A DNA stretch of 64,000 nucleotides from Ophiocordyceps camponoti-saundersi (nom. inval.) (GCA_003339415.1 PDHQ01000009.1:1-64000); one strand, 5' to 3'. Shown: positions 54,101-64,000, counted from the first letter of the stretch. Numbers and translations are program-made. Notes: generated from the letters alone by a model not told the origin.

Positions 54101-54238
54101 GCCGGCAAGCTGCGGTAATCGACTGCCCTTGGAGCCCCCCCTCACCCGCTGCAGGTATCAAGTCAGTGGACGGATACGAAAGACGAGATGAAGAACATGA
54201 ATGGAAAGGAAAATCACCTGAACCTCGGTACCGTCCAT
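51053..54238 (-). CDS. klpA: Kinesin-14 (KlpA/Kar3/Ncd-type), C-terminal motor
   Basis: A minus-end-directed microtubule motor acting in spindle assembly. About 900 aa in eight exons: 54238-54218, 54148-54007, 53909-53788, 53732-53550, 53504-about 53331, 53240-52958, 52896-51185 and 51115-51053. The tail is Ser/Pro/Arg-rich and basic, followed by FLTKDSDLTGFTAWDVDGRVD. A coiled coil of about 300 residues starts with ELEDQRRKLEERQ. The neck/motor entry is KGNIRVMCRVRP. The P-loop is GQTGSGKTYT, switch I NERSSRSHS and switch II LVDLAGSER. The motor ends FATK, and the last exon adds VHNTHIGTAK and a short basic end. The exon 5 donor is not certain (only a weak GTCAGC fits the frame). The last intron uses an AAAAG acceptor. 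The N-terminal exons rely on splice consensus and composition, not on motifs. Confidence 0.9.
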
Positions 54239-54748
54239 GGCGACGAGATCTCGCACGCGTCGCAAACAAACGGGCGCGACGATGGGCAGCACGAGGAGCA
54301 GGGCTCCGGGCGTCGGACGAAGCGACGCGCGTGGCGAGCCGATGATTGCGAAGAAGAGAAAAGGGGGGAAAGAGCCAAAAGGGAAGGAAAAAAAAAAGAA
54401 AGGAGGAAGCTTATAACAGGTCACGTTAGAAAGACGAAAGAGACGCGTCAACGGCTGATGCTTCTGCTAGAACCTCAGCCTGACACGTGCCCCCATCTCC
54501 CCCGTTTATTATGCGTTGGTTGGTTGCGTGGAGCAACGGGACAGAAAAGAAACCCCCCCCCCCAAGCCACTCCCGCACCGCCACACAGATCTTCACCACG
54601 ACTGAGCCACAACCCACGACATTCTTACTCATTCTCCTTCGTCGTCCTTCCATCTACCACCTATCCTTCGTCCTCTTCTTCACATGCCAGTTCCACCAAA
54701 CCCGCTCTTCAGACGGGCCACCAAGTCCTCGATGCGCTGCTGTTCGAG
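54239..54748. promoter_or_regulatory. Divergent intergenic region, kinesin-14 / acyltransferase
   Basis: 510 bp serving both genes. It is purine-rich near 54350-54400, has a nine-base C run at 54554 and a C/T-rich leader (54600-54690) before the acyltransferase. No gene was recognised. Confidence 0.45.
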
Positions 54749-55769
54749 ATGGAGAAATACAGTCAATTCCGCGATAAATGTTAGGCAAAATGACCAATAT
54801 AATCGTGTATTTTCCTGTGCCTTGTCGCTGATAGCTTTCTCTCTCTCTTCGCCTCCAGCAACGGGCATCGCGCCCTTTCTCCCCATCTCGACACCGCACT
54901 CTGTCGCATCGACGCTGACGCACGGCCTCATCTTTCTCATTCGCTTGCCATTCTTCCTTACGTTCGCCTTCAGCTACTTCTTCATCTTTCAATACCTGCC
55001 TCTGCCCGTCGTCGCCCGCAAGATGGCGCTCTGGTGCTTGATGGCCATCCCGGGCATCTGGTGGGTTGACTTACAGCTAGACGGCGTCCGTCGCGGAACC
55101 TTGTCAGAACAACCTCGCGATCGCGTGCCTCATCCCGGTTCCGTCATCGCCGCTTCCTTTACCAGTCCCATCGATGCCGTTTACCTCGCCGCCGTCTTCG
55201 ATCCCGTCTTCACCATCTCCTATCACGGTGAGCGAAGGGTCCGTCGCGTCGGCCTGTTGCGTGCCGTCGCCGCCGCCCTGGCCCCCGTCCATATCGCGCC
55301 TCCTCCTGAAGTCACCCTCGTCGACATCAACGACCTGCTGGATCAGTTCCCGGATCGCGTCATCGCCGTCTTTCCCGAGTGCGGCACCACAAACGGCAAG
55401 GCCATCTTGCCCTTCAGCCCGGCCCTGGCTCAGTGCCGTCCCGACGTCCACATATTCCCTGTCAGTATCCGCTACGCCCTCCCGGACGTCACAACGCCCG
55501 TGCCCGGCCGCTGGCTCAACTTTCTCTGGAACCTGCTCTCCCGCCCCACCACTTGTATTCGCGTCCGCATCGCCGAGGGCCGCCGCCAGAATATGACCAA
55601 TGGCTCTCCAGAGCTGAGAAGGCGTCTCGACGTCGACGACGAGAGGAGGTTCCTTGATCGCCTTGCTGAGGCATTGGCCCGCTTGAGCAGGGTGAGACGT
55701 GTCGGCTTGACCATGAACGACAAGGCCGCCTTTTGTCGCCGCTACGCAGGGGAGGGCAGCCTGAAATGA
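54749..55769 (+). CDS. LOA1: LOA1-type lysophosphatidic acid acyltransferase
   Basis: Predicted lysophosphatidic acid:oleoyl-CoA acyltransferase-like protein of the ER/lipid droplet, contributing to phosphatidic acid and triacylglycerol synthesis. It has 313 aa in two exons: 54749-54779 and 54859-55769, joined as MEKYSQFRDKSTGIAPF, which matches the family's N-terminus as I remember it. The donor is GTTAGG, unusual at +3. A membrane hairpin covers about residues 35-85 (FLIRLPFFLTFAFSYFFIF and MALWCLMAIPGIWW). The acyltransferase HX4D position reads FTSPID, with Phe where His would be, and the motif III region reads VFPECGTTNGKAIL. I cannot tell whether loss of the His is general in LOA1 orthologues. 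The longer open frame starting upstream of the intron is not used. Confidence 0.85.
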
Positions 55770-55981
55770 TGATGCTGGCGGGCTGTGTCCTTGTCTCCTT
55801 GTCGCATTCATTGGTGGATTCCCCTTTCTATCTTCGGTGTTTCATCGTGAACCGAACTTGCCGTCGTGTTGGAAATGCCCTCCTACATATAAATTGCTCA
55901 GAGCTTGAAATTGTAAATCAGAACAAATTGGGGGATATCTACATGCAGCCTGATCGCGTCAATGAAAGCAAATACTGTCAC

Positions 55982-57769
55982 TCATATCGGGCCGTCGGTA
56001 ACGCAGCCCGAGCTCGCATCGCTGACCAGGCTTGCGTACTTTTTCAGCGTGCCCTTGTTGTATCGCAGAGGCGGCGCCCTCCAGGCCCTTCGTCGCTTCT
56101 CGACCACCTCGTCAGGCACTATCAGGTCAATGGCGCGCTTCTCCGCATCGATGACGATCTCGTCGCCGTTCTCGACGAGAGCAATGGGCCCGCCGTCCAT
56201 GGCCTCCGGCACGATATGGCCAATGATGAAGCCGTGCGAGCCGCCGGAGAAACGGCCGTCGGTGAGCAATGCCACGTCCTTGCCCAGCCCGGCGCCCATG
56301 ATGGCCGACGAGGGCTTCAACATCTCCGGCATGCCAGGCCCGCCCTTGGGCCCGTCGTAGCGGATGATGACGACTGTCTTTTCCCCTTTCTTGATCTCAC
56401 CGCGCTCCAGGCTGTCGATGAAGTCAGATTCGCAATTAAAGACGCGCGCCTTTCCGGCGAACCGTAAGCCTTCCTTGCCGGTAATCTTGCCGACGCAACC
56501 TCCGGGCGCGAGAGAACCTCGCAGAATCTGAATATGGCCCGTGGGCTTGATCGGGCTGCTCAGCGGTCGGATGATGGTCTGATCAGCGGGGAAGTCGGGT
56601 GCTGTTTCGACGTTTTGCCGCATCGTCTTGCCGGTCACAGTCATTCCAGAGCCGTCTAGAAGGCCCTCGCGAAGTAGGAACTTGAGGAGGCTCGGAGTGC
56701 CGCCAATCTTATGCATATCCTCCATAACATACTTGCCAGATGGCTTCAGATCGGCGAGCAGGGGCACGCGATCTGACACGGTCTGAAAGTCGTCAATGGT
56801 GAGCTTAATGCCCACGGCGTCGGCGATGGCAATAAGGTGGAGGACGGCGTTGGTGCTGCCGCCGAGGATCGATACGACCGTCATGGCGTTCTCAAACGCC
56901 TGACGCGTCAGGATATCGCGGGGCCGGATATCTTCCCGCAGGAGAGTCCTTATAGCGCCGCCGACGGCCTCACACTCGGCGCGCTTACTGCCGTCCTCTG
57001 CGGGATTACTGCTGCTGCCGGGAAGGGTCAGACCCATGGTCTCTATGGCGGTGGCCATGGTGTTGGCCGTGTACATGCCGCCGCAAGCGCCGCTGCCGGG
57101 ACAGGCATTGCGGATAATGTCGTAGCGCTGCTCCTCGGAGATGTCGCCGGCGATGTACTGGCCGTAGGCCTGAAAGGCGGACACGATGTCGATGGGCTCA
57201 CCATTCCTGGTGCAGCCGGGCTTGATGGAGCCGCCGTAGACCATGATGCTGGGGCGGTTGAAGCGGCCCATGGCCATGGCGACGCCCGGCATGTTCTTGT
57301 CGCAACCCGGCAGACTGATGTTGCCGTCGTACCACTGCCCGTTCATGACGGTCTCGATGCTGTCGGCGATGATCTCGCGGCTCTGGAGCGAGTATCGCAT
57401 GCCATTGGTGCCCATTGAGATGCCATCACTGACGCCGATGGTGTTGAAGCGAAAGGGAACGAGGCCGGCCTTGGCCACCGAATCGCGCACCAACTGAGAG
57501 AGACCCAAGAGGTGCATGTTGCAGGGGTTTCCTTCGTACCAGACGGACGAGATGCCGATCTGAGCTTTGTTCAAGTCTTGGTCCGAGAGACCAGTGGCGT
57601 ATAGCATGGCCTGAGAGGCGCCTTGCGACTTGGGCTGTGTGATGGCTGCCGAGACCTTGTTAAGCTTGTCGTCGGTTGATACGAGGCGACGACCGGAAGG
57701 GCTTAGGATGCCGGCTCGTGCAAGCGGCCGCCGGAAAAGCGGCCGCCTTAGAGCCTTGGAGAATAGCAT
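55982..57769 (-). CDS. ILV3: Dihydroxy-acid dehydratase (branched-chain amino acid synthesis)
   Basis: It converts 2,3-dihydroxy-isovalerate and 2,3-dihydroxy-3-methylvalerate to 2-oxo acids in valine, isoleucine and pantothenate synthesis, in the mitochondrion. A single exon of 595 aa, full length for the family. The N-terminus ([20 protein letters not shown]) is an Arg-rich mitochondrial presequence. Iron-sulphur ligands are visible in [18 protein letters not shown] and [14 protein letters not shown]. Other signatures are [15 protein letters not shown] and [21 protein letters not shown] near the end. The gene converges on LOA1 with about 210 bp between them. It is most likely the housekeeping enzyme, although extra DHAD copies can act as inhibitor-resistant paralogues in some fungal clusters; there is no cluster context here to suggest that. 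Confidence 0.97.
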   Translation of the reverse strand: MLFSKALRRPLFRRPLARAGILSPSGRRLVSTDDKLNKVSAAITQPKSQGASQAMLYATGLSDQDLNKAQIGISSVWYEGNPCNMHLLGLSQLVRDSVAKAGLVPFRFNTIGVSDGISMGTNGMRYSLQSREIIADSIETVMNGQWYDGNISLPGCDKNMPGVAMAMGRFNRPSIMVYGGSIKPGCTRNGEPIDIVSAFQAYGQYIAGDISEEQRYDIIRNACPGSGACGGMYTANTMATAIETMGLTLPGSSSNPAEDGSKRAECEAVGGAIRTLLREDIRPRDILTRQAFENAMTVVSILGGSTNAVLHLIAIADAVGIKLTIDDFQTVSDRVPLLADLKPSGKYVMEDMHKIGGTPSLLKFLLREGLLDGSGMTVTGKTMRQNVETAPDFPADQTIIRPLSSPIKPTGHIQILRGSLAPGGCVGKITGKEGLRFAGKARVFNCESDFIDSLERGEIKKGEKTVVIIRYDGPKGGPGMPEMLKPSSAIMGAGLGKDVALLTDGRFSGGSHGFIIGHIVPEAMDGGPIALVENGDEIVIDAEKRAIDLIVPDEVVEKRRRAWRAPPLRYNKGTLKKYASLVSDASSGCVTDGPI

Positions 57770-58385
57770 GGTGACGCTTTGCCTTGCTCAGCTTGTCATG
57801 ACACTGGTGGGCAACTGGATGAGTTGACGAAAATCCCATGTGGTTTGGAGGTAGTAGGTGGGTATTATGTCATCTCGTCAATCCATCTAACGTGATTGGT
57901 CAATTGATGAAGAAACGCTGCACACATGTACATACGAATACGAGGCGGGCATCTCAGCACAGCATGTACATACGAACGACTTGTGCGTCGTCAAAGCGAC
58001 CCTCACTTCGCTGTATGTACAGAGAAGATCACAAGCATGCTTAACACCGACAGTCACGTTATTCTTTTCGACTCTATTCACATGCCGTATTCAATCTTCC
58101 TCCTCGCTTTAACCATATATCCTTCGACTGCGATGATCACGATCGGCCGAGTATTTACGGACGTATGTATAGAAAGTGATGAAGATGGAAGCATGCCAAA
58201 ACACGGCATCCCGCGTCGATCATCAGCTCCGGAGGTAACACCAAGTAGTAGGCCGACTAAGACCGAGCCGAATGGCTGTGAATGTCCAAAGCGAATCGGG
58301 AATCGATAAGAGCCAAACGACAGGCCATGTCGTGTTTGGATGAACGACTGCGTATAGAACTTTGACTGTCTTTCAGGTCTTCGCG

Positions 58386-58514
58386 ATCATCACGAAAAAT
58401 CCTACACCCTTCTCCTGCTCCAAGTAAACATGAGTGTGGGAAAGGTCAGAAACGAGACTCTAAGAGAATCATCACGAGAATCCTACATGCTGTCGCTGTT
58501 CCAAGCACACACAT
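58386..58514. repeat. Imperfect direct repeat, two copies
   Basis: ATCATCACGAAAAATCCTAC...CTGCTCCAAG (from 58386) recurs as ATCATCACGAGAATCCTAC...CTGTTCCAAG (from 58469). The period is about 82 bp. It is located 170-300 bp upstream of the DUF4360 gene start, so a role in its regulation is possible but unproven. Confidence 0.65.
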
Positions 58515-58603
58515 ACGGCCAAGATGACGAATGCAAAGATAATCTCTCGTCGAAAACGAGATTCTATCAGAATACGCACAGATGCCTCTTGAGCTCTCAT
58601 CTG

Positions 58604-58610
58604 TATATAA
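58604..58610 (+). promoter_or_regulatory. TATA-box of the DUF4360 gene
   Basis: TATATAA in CTGTATATAAGGCG, 77 bp before the start codon. The spacing fits a TATA-driven promoter with a short leader. Confidence 0.6.
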
Positions 58611-58680
58611 GGCGTCTTTCTCACCGCTCCTAGATTATAGCTACAGCAAACACTCAACAACTTTTACACCCAAATTCACA

Positions 58681-59455
58681 ATGAAGTCCCTCATTCTTTC
58701 CAACGTCCTCCTCGGCCTTGTTGCCGCCGTGCCTCAGTCCGGGGATCTATCTGGCCCCCCTCGAAGGTTCACCATCAAGAACGTCAGCCTTATCGGATCA
58801 GGCTGCCCTGCCGGTACAGCTCACGTCCAGGTGGACAACAGCGGCACTATTTTCGAGGCCAGCTTCTCGCAATACCAGGTTCAGTCTGGACCGAATGTGC
58901 AAGCTTCGGATTGGCGAAAGAATTGCAAGCTCAGCCTTAACCTAGATTACGATCCCGGTTTCCAGTAAGTCATTGCTCTAGATCTCTTGTTTCTTGTTGG
59001 TGAAGATGTGAAGAAGAACCCAAGTATTAATCATGTCGGTCTAGATTCCGCCTGATTGGCACGGACATGTCCGGCTATGCATCGATTCCAAACGGCATTG
59101 AGGGGCGATGCACCAACTCTTTCTCCTTCGCGGGCAACAGTGGCGACAGGATCGAGTACATTACCACTTTCCGCGGCCCCAACAGCGGTAGATTCGACCT
59201 GCAGTCCAGCCCTGGCCTCTCTACTTGGTCTTCGTGCGGGGCGAACGGCTCAATTTTGAATCTTAATACGGAGTGTGAACTTGAGCCGACAAACCACAGA
59301 GCCTTGATTGCTGTAAGCCGCCTATATGCCTACCCAGTTGACTGAGTGGACGGCGTCTCGGGAGCGTACTTGCTAACAGAGGCATATAGGTCGATGAGGT
59401 TAGTGGCAAGCTGACGATCAAGTGCGCGATTCAGTGGCAACGCTGTTTCAAGTAG
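58681..59455 (+). CDS. Small secreted protein with DUF4360-like domain
   Basis: A secreted ascomycete protein of unknown function, 205 aa in three exons: 58681-58964, 59045-59312 and 59390-59455. The signal peptide is MKSLILSNVLLGLVAAV. The mature part has the DUF4360-like pattern GSGCPAGTAHVQVDNSG, then KNCKLSLNLDYDPGFQFRL after the first junction, ending with LTIKCAIQWQRCF. Paired cysteines suggest disulphides. Introns are canonical (the second has TGCTAAC). A strong TATA box and direct repeats upstream point to regulated, possibly high, expression. Proteins of this kind are often found among candidate effectors or culture-filtrate proteins; for this gene that is inference only. Confidence 0.88.
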
Positions 59456-60127
59456 ATGGCCAATGAGTGTACTAAGAAGGGGGCGCGATTATGAGGGATT
59501 CTGTTGGGATGAGCTTGCTGTCTCACCTTGATATATCGCCGGGGGGAAATTGGCATTGAGTGTGACTATATCATCATGTATGTGTATTACATGCATGTGT
59601 ATGTATTCGTACAAGTCTCTATCTTTTGAAACTTACGATCTACGTTCCTTTTTTAAAATTCGCCGTCGTTGATGAAGTCAAAGATGATCATCAAAGTATA
59701 TACATACATGAACCCATGTAAGTAGGTAGGTAAGTGGTGATGTCGGCGAGAGCGTCAAGATGATTAACTGCAACAAGTCATGCGAGAAGATGATGATAAT
59801 CATGTTTACGAATTACATGACTAATTAATAATCCCAGATGACACAGACAGTGAGAATGAAGGCCAAGGGTAGGTCGCCGTCTATCTACCTATCCATGGAG
59901 AGAGAAGAGAGAGAAGAGATATAGATGTAAGACAGTCAAGACAGCCTTGTTTCTAGCGACTCGCCTTTGCAGCACAATCACGCCCCAACACGAGGTATCT
60001 GCCTAACTGCCACAAACGGCAAGTGATGCGCGGTCGGTCCGCCCCCAACAAATTCCCTCAATCTCAGCTCCGCCCGGTCATGGAAGCTTTCTTTCTCCGT
60101 CGCCGGATCATGCCGATGACTCCTACT
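59456..60127. other. Intergenic region before carbonic anhydrase
   Basis: About 670 bp. It has CATGTATGTAT-type short repeats (59578-59605, 59698-59735) and a GA patch (59898-59920). In-frame ATGs at 60026 and 60080 could extend the carbonic anhydrase N-terminus. No other gene was recognised. Confidence 0.5.
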
Positions 60128-60970
60128 ATGAGACTGACCTCGCCCGTCTCTCGCTCCCTTGCCTTTCTTCCACGTCATTGCTTTGTTAGTCGTCGCTGTC
60201 AGGTTCGGGTAGCGGCTCGCTTCGTCAGTAGTAGCAGCAGATCATCGTCATCACCATCAACATCATCATCACCATCACCATCACCTCGGCTTCAGCTTCA
60301 CCCTTCAGCCGTCATGACCAACACCGACGACCTCGCCAAAAGCCACAACCGGCTTCTTGAAAACAATCGCGCCTGGGCCGCTGAACAGCAGCAGCGCGAC
60401 CCTGGCTTCTTCGCCCGACTCTCGGCTGGTCAATCCCCCGAATTCCTCTGGATCGGCTGCAGCGACTCTCGGATCCCGGCCGAGCTCATCACCGGCCTCG
60501 AGCCGGGCGAGGCCTTCATCCATCGCAACATCGCCAATCTGGTCTGCAACACCGATCTCAATGTCATGAGTGTCATCAACTATGCCGTCCGTCATCTGGC
60601 CGTCAAGCAAATAATCGTCTGTGGTCACTACGGCTGCGGCGGCGTTCAGGCGGCCATGACGCCAAAGGACCTGGGGCTGCTTAATCCGTGGCTACGTAAT
60701 ATCCGCGACGTCTACCGCATTCACGAAGCTGAGCTCGACGCCATAGCCGACGATGATGACCGTTACAAGCGGTTGGTTGAGCTCAATGTTGAGGAGCAGG
60801 TCCGCAATGTCGTTAAGACCGCCGCTGTGCAACAATCCTACGCCCGGAACCGGTATCCTGTTGTTCGCGGCTATGTATTTGGCTTCAACGATGGCTTGCT
60901 CAAGGATCTCGAGATTGACTTTGAGGCTATGCTGGCCAACGTGCAGAAGATTTATAACCTGACTACCTAG
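60128..60970 (+). CDS. NCE103: Beta-carbonic anhydrase, probably dual-targeted
   Basis: It interconverts CO2 and bicarbonate, supplying carboxylation reactions and CO2 sensing. One exon; 280 aa from ATG 60128. The zinc site of beta-class enzymes is intact: IGCSDSRIP (Cys, Asp-Arg dyad) and IIVCGHYGCGG (His and Cys). From 60128 the N-terminus (MRLTSPVSRSLAFLPRHCF...) is Arg/Ser-rich and looks like a mitochondrial presequence, followed by a Ser-rich tract encoded by TCA/CAC repeats. A later ATG at 60314 (MTNTDDLAKSHNR) would give a 218-aa cytosolic form that starts at the conserved domain. Upstream ATGs at 60026 and 60080 are also in frame, so the exact start is uncertain. Confidence 0.92.
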   Translation: MRLTSPVSRSLAFLPRHCFVSRRCQVRVAARFVSSSSRSSSSPSTSSSPSPSPRLQLHPSAVMTNTDDLAKSHNRLLENNRAWAAEQQQRDPGFFARLSAGQSPEFLWIGCSDSRIPAELITGLEPGEAFIHRNIANLVCNTDLNVMSVINYAVRHLAVKQIIVCGHYGCGGVQAAMTPKDLGLLNPWLRNIRDVYRIHEAELDAIADDDDRYKRLVELNVEEQVRNVVKTAAVQQSYARNRYPVVRGYVFGFNDGLLKDLEIDFEAMLANVQKIYNLTT

Positions 60971-61213
60971 TTTAACCTCGGTTCGCTAGGAGGCATTGGA
61001 GCACAGATAGACACACCCTGACACATGCACACACACCCTCATAGACAATGCTGCCCAATTATACCCTCTGAAAGCATGGGGCGCATGTGCTTCACGAACC
61101 AATAGGTAGCTTGAGGCTCTAGAACGAATGACATCAAGGGTGAAAGAGTGAAAACCAGGCAATACATGTTGAACGACATCAGCCATCTTTTCTACATGTT
61201 GCCTAGAACATGT

Positions 61214-63360
61214 TCATGCCTCAATCGCCGGGGCAAAGTACGCTCCCAGTCTGTCATCATGTCGCGTTAGCAGGTCTGAGACAAGGAAGCTGAAGCATCA
61301 AACGGTCGAATCGGTATACTGACCCTATCATAAAGTAGCAGGCACACATCAGTATACCCTTGAGGCTACCCGTTCGAAGACGGCTTCCCGTCTCGTTGAG
61401 AATAAGAAGATTGACGAGAAGGACGGCGCCTACGAGGGTGGCGACCTCAAACGTGTTAAAGGTCAAGGCCAAGTCCTTGTGCAGCATCCAGCCGGCGAGG
61501 ACGGTCAAGGGCGTGACACAAAGGGCGATCTGTATAGACGAGCCGACGGCGACGGCAATGGCCAGATCGAGCTTCTTTCGCGCTGCTACCGCCACCACCG
61601 TCACGTACTCGGCCACGTTGCCGACGATGGGAAGCAGGATGAGACCGATGACGGGCTCCGAAAGGTTCGTCTGACGCGTCACCTCGTCGATGGTACCGAC
61701 GAGCAGCTCGGCGTTGATGGACATGAGACCAGAGGTGAGGACGAGCATGCTGATGGCCACGCCTACTTCGCTTCTGCCGCTGCCGCTGCTGCCGCCGCCG
61801 CCGCCGTCTTCCATAGCTTGATCCCTTTCTATGTGGTGGACGTCTCTCAACATCTGCAACGTCAAACTAGAACGCGAGAAGCCTCTTCTGACGTCGTCGT
61901 CGCCGCCAACAGCAGAGGAGGAGTGACGGCTTAGAAAGGACGGCGACGGCGAAAGCTTCCGCGATGGCTGCCACGAGTCCGCCCTCGGTCTAAGACCAAG
62001 ACGGCTTTCGGCGAGATGACGACCTCGATGAGCATGAGGATGGTGATGGTGACCCTCGCCGTTTGTATCCATGGTCTCGTCGTCGACGAAACGGATCGTC
62101 CGAGGCTGCTGAATGCTCATGGGGAGGAGAGGTGGTGGCAGCCGATCCTGCTCGGCTGCCGATATGTTGCTTTCGAGGTCGACGATGACGACGACGCGGC
62201 GACAACGCGAGCGAATCTCGTGCGTGAGGTAGAGGACGTAGATGGCGAGGATAAGGAGAGACGATATCCTGCTAAGCTTCAAGCTGACGAGGCCGGAGGA
62301 GCGCGCCTCTGGGCTGAAAGTGTAGTTGAAGGCGGTCTATAGAGTCAACACCAGCTGTATCTTCTTTCTACAGGGAGAAAAAACTCACAGGCATTAAGAA
62401 GGTGAAGACGGAGACGGACAGCAGACAGGCGAGCAGCTGGGCGTCGGCCGCGTTGTATGAGGGTTCCCCATCGGCTGCGCTGCCTACTACCAGGGCCGAA
62501 CCGAGGATCAGGAGAAGGTTGACGAGGACGGAGCCGAGGATGGAGCCCTGGACTATGCCGACGTGGTTGTGGGCGAGAGCGGCGCTGAGGATTTGGGTCT
62601 TGTGAGCGACCGGGGGGGGGATAACTGTTGACGAACCGGGGGGGGAAGCACTTACATGCTACGATGCTCAGCATGTCAGCGGAGAAGGAGAAGAAGGGGA
62701 GAAAGAGGAGAAGAAGGGAAGAAAGAGGAGAAGAAGGAGGAAGAGGAGAAGGAGAAGGACAAGTAGAGAGAAGAAGAGAAGACAGGCAAGAAAGGAAAAC
62801 CCACAACAGAATCAACTCTACCAAGTTCCCAAGGCTGATGTTGAGCAGCGCGCCGACGGTATCCCCAGCATGGGCAGCAACCCTCTCAGTCGCATCCGTC
62901 AAAAGCGCCGACAGAGGCACGATGGCAGCCGCGTTAAAGGCAAAGACGTAAACCGGTCCGAGCCCAACCAAATGGCTGGCCAGGCCCACGGGCACGAAGA
63001 CGAGCAGAGCGTTAAGCCAAGACGAAGACATCATGTCCAACAGCGGACCTGTGACGGACGAGTGGCGAGCCCAGTCAAGGCGGCTGACGAATTTGCGGGC
63101 GAAGACATGTCTGGCGTCGTCGTTGGCTGCTGACGATGTTGTGAGTTCCTTGTTTTCAGCGTCTAAGTGAGGAGGGAGGGAGGGAGGGAGAGAGGGAGAG
63201 AGAAGAAGAAGAAGAAGAAGAGAGAGAGAGAGAGATAGACAGTCTCACCTTTCAAGGCACTGGGAGTGGAATCGGGCTCATCTTCGTCAGAGTCTCGAGC
63301 TGTCGCGGAGTCGTCGTTGCGGACATGGCGACGGGCGTTGTTGGAGGAAGCTTCTTCCAT
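61214..63360 (-). CDS. Ca2+/H+ exchanger (CAX family), vacuolar type
   Basis: A multi-pass antiporter that moves Ca2+ into the vacuole or another acidic store using the proton gradient. A 571-aa model has five exons: 63360-63249, 63162-62805, 62584-62389, 62336-61324 and 61250-61214. Both cation-exchanger repeats are visible: NISLGNLVELIL (c-1) and LLPIVGNVAEYVTVVAVA (c-2), with their conserved Glu. A long loop between the halves is rich in His, Ser and Gly (HHHHPHAH and GGGGG) and probably cytosolic. The last exon adds LGAYFAPAIEA through a GTCAGT donor and a GCTAAC branch. The exon 2/3 boundary is uncertain: the chosen junction (GTGGGT to CTCAG) is in frame but one residue shorter than remembered homologues. 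The N-terminus is charged and probably cytosolic. Confidence 0.87.
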
Positions 63361-63746
63361 CAATGTAGGGAGGGTTTCGCTGTAAAAGGGGTAGGGAGAA
63401 GAAGAGGAATGGGCTAGACAGGAGAACCGACAAGCCTACGGGAGAGCCCTCTGCCTTGGTAGGGAGGTAACTGGACTGAGGAAACGTCCTTTAGTATCTC
63501 GTCTGAGGGATTTTGGTTGGTCGTAAGCGCCCTGGGCGTGTGTATATATAGGCATATACATGTATGTAGGGCATATATACAGTAGGAGAGCGAGCTATGG
63601 CTGTATGCAGATGAGATGACGCACATAAGACCCCCCCGGCGGTTGACCCGGGTATTAAAAGCGCGGACGAGAGCGGGCAGGCTTTCTTCACCGTAGCATC
63701 CCATCCATCCCGCCTTTTCTCCCTGTCCATCTCGTCTATTCCCTCC
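63361..63746. promoter_or_regulatory. Divergent intergenic region, CAX / GNAT
   Basis: About 390 bp between divergent genes. GTATATAT-type AT-rich sequence lies at 63540-63585, and a pyrimidine-rich leader leads to ATG 63747. No gene was recognised in between. Confidence 0.45.
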
Positions 63747-64000
63747 ATGAAGAAGAACGAGAGCAACAACACCATAAGGCCGGCGACGATGGCAGATCTG
63801 TCGACCATGACAAGCCTCATCTGCACCTCACTAGCAGAAGAGCCAGCATGGAGACGACTCTGTCCACCAGCGTCAGAGGTAGAATCCCTCTTGGCAGAAG
63901 CCATAAGCAACAAGCGCAAAGAAGTCATGGTTCTAGAAGACGAGACAAACACAATCGTCTCAGCATCCGTCTGGGAAGAAGAGCAGCAGCAGAGCAGCAT
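63747..64000 (+). CDS. GNAT N-acetyltransferase, N-terminal part, cut by window end
   Basis: The reading frame from ATG 63747 stays open to the window end (84 codons). It begins MKKNESNNTIRPATMADLS, the usual opening of a GNAT fold (beta-1 strand IRPAT and helix 1), and continues with TSLICTSLAEEPAWRRL and a segment VMVLEDETNTIVSASVW that fits strands 2-3. A CT-rich leader with CTCCATG context supports the start. The acetyl-CoA-binding motif lies beyond the window, so the family call rests on the N-terminus only. It is divergent from the CAX gene. Confidence 0.6.
   Translation, partial: MKKNESNNTIRPATMADLSTMTSLICTSLAEEPAWRRLCPPASEVESLLAEAISNKRKEVMVLEDETNTIVSASVWEEEQQQSS

Larger units (their letters stand above)
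57770..58680. promoter_or_regulatory. Divergent intergenic region, ILV3 / DUF4360
   Basis: About 0.9 kb. It contains an imperfect direct repeat (about 58386-58431 and 58468-58514) and a TATA element before the secreted-protein gene. No gene was recognised; short open frames here have no family features. Confidence 0.5.

Noticed and set aside
55982..57769. Dihydroxy-acid dehydratase as a self-resistance paralogue
   Set aside because: It has a normal mitochondrial presequence and intact cluster ligands, and no biosynthetic genes adjoin it; the housekeeping enzyme is the simpler reading.

Overview
The window is nuclear DNA from a filamentous ascomycete (Pezizomycotina; Sordariomycetes and probably Hypocreales by protein style, which is inference). 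The evidence is eukaryotic: genes are broken by short GT...AG introns (about 50-200 nt) with CTAAC/CTGAC-like branch sites, coding regions are GC-rich, and families such as CFEM, Zn2Cys6 regulators, PFF1 and DUF4360 are fungal. Start codons were therefore restricted to ATG, and most genes had to be rebuilt from several exons. No rRNA, tRNA, CRISPR, transposon, or viral sequence was recognised.

Layout. 0-3.8 kb is non-coding and microsatellite-rich, with a 56-nt poly-G run. A TauD/TfdA-type dioxygenase lies at 3.8-5.4 kb. Then 5.4-11.3 kb is nearly gene-free, with one doubtful exon pair near 7 kb. From 11.3 to 23 kb follow a Zn2Cys6 regulator (COL-26/BglR-like), a class 3 lipase (-), branchpoint-binding protein BBP/SF1 and the vacuolar membrane protease PFF1. 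From 23.5 to 36.4 kb follow a GPI-type CFEM protein (-), a Gfo/Idh/MocA oxidoreductase, an unrecognised membrane protein, a phospholipase B (-), a mitochondrial-type NAD(H) kinase (-) and a lysophospholipid acyltransferase. From 38 to 46 kb there is a compact metabolic group: MFS transporter, small unknown protein, cytochrome P450 (-) and secreted GMC oxidoreductase (-), without a backbone synthase. From 46.8 kb to the end lie a HhH-GPD DNA glycosylase with repeat-encoded tails, a conserved-looking unknown (-), kinesin-14 (-) with a small candidate gene antisense to its last exon, a LOA1-type acyltransferase, dihydroxy-acid dehydratase (-), a DUF4360 secreted protein, beta-carbonic anhydrase, a Ca2+/H+ exchanger (-) and the first exon sequence of a GNAT acetyltransferase cut by the window end.

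Most genes are housekeeping and unrelated in function; no operon logic applies. Lipid enzymes recur (lipase, phospholipase B, two acyltransferases) but are scattered. The points most worth a second look are the 38-46 kb transporter/P450/GMC group, repeated use of AAG 3' splice sites (including in the gene for the branchpoint-binding protein itself), an 11-nt micro-exon in the P450 haem-binding region, the minisatellite-derived tail of the DNA glycosylase, and the opposite-strand overlap at the kinesin 3' end. I did not see anything that I can defend as a wholly new biological system.
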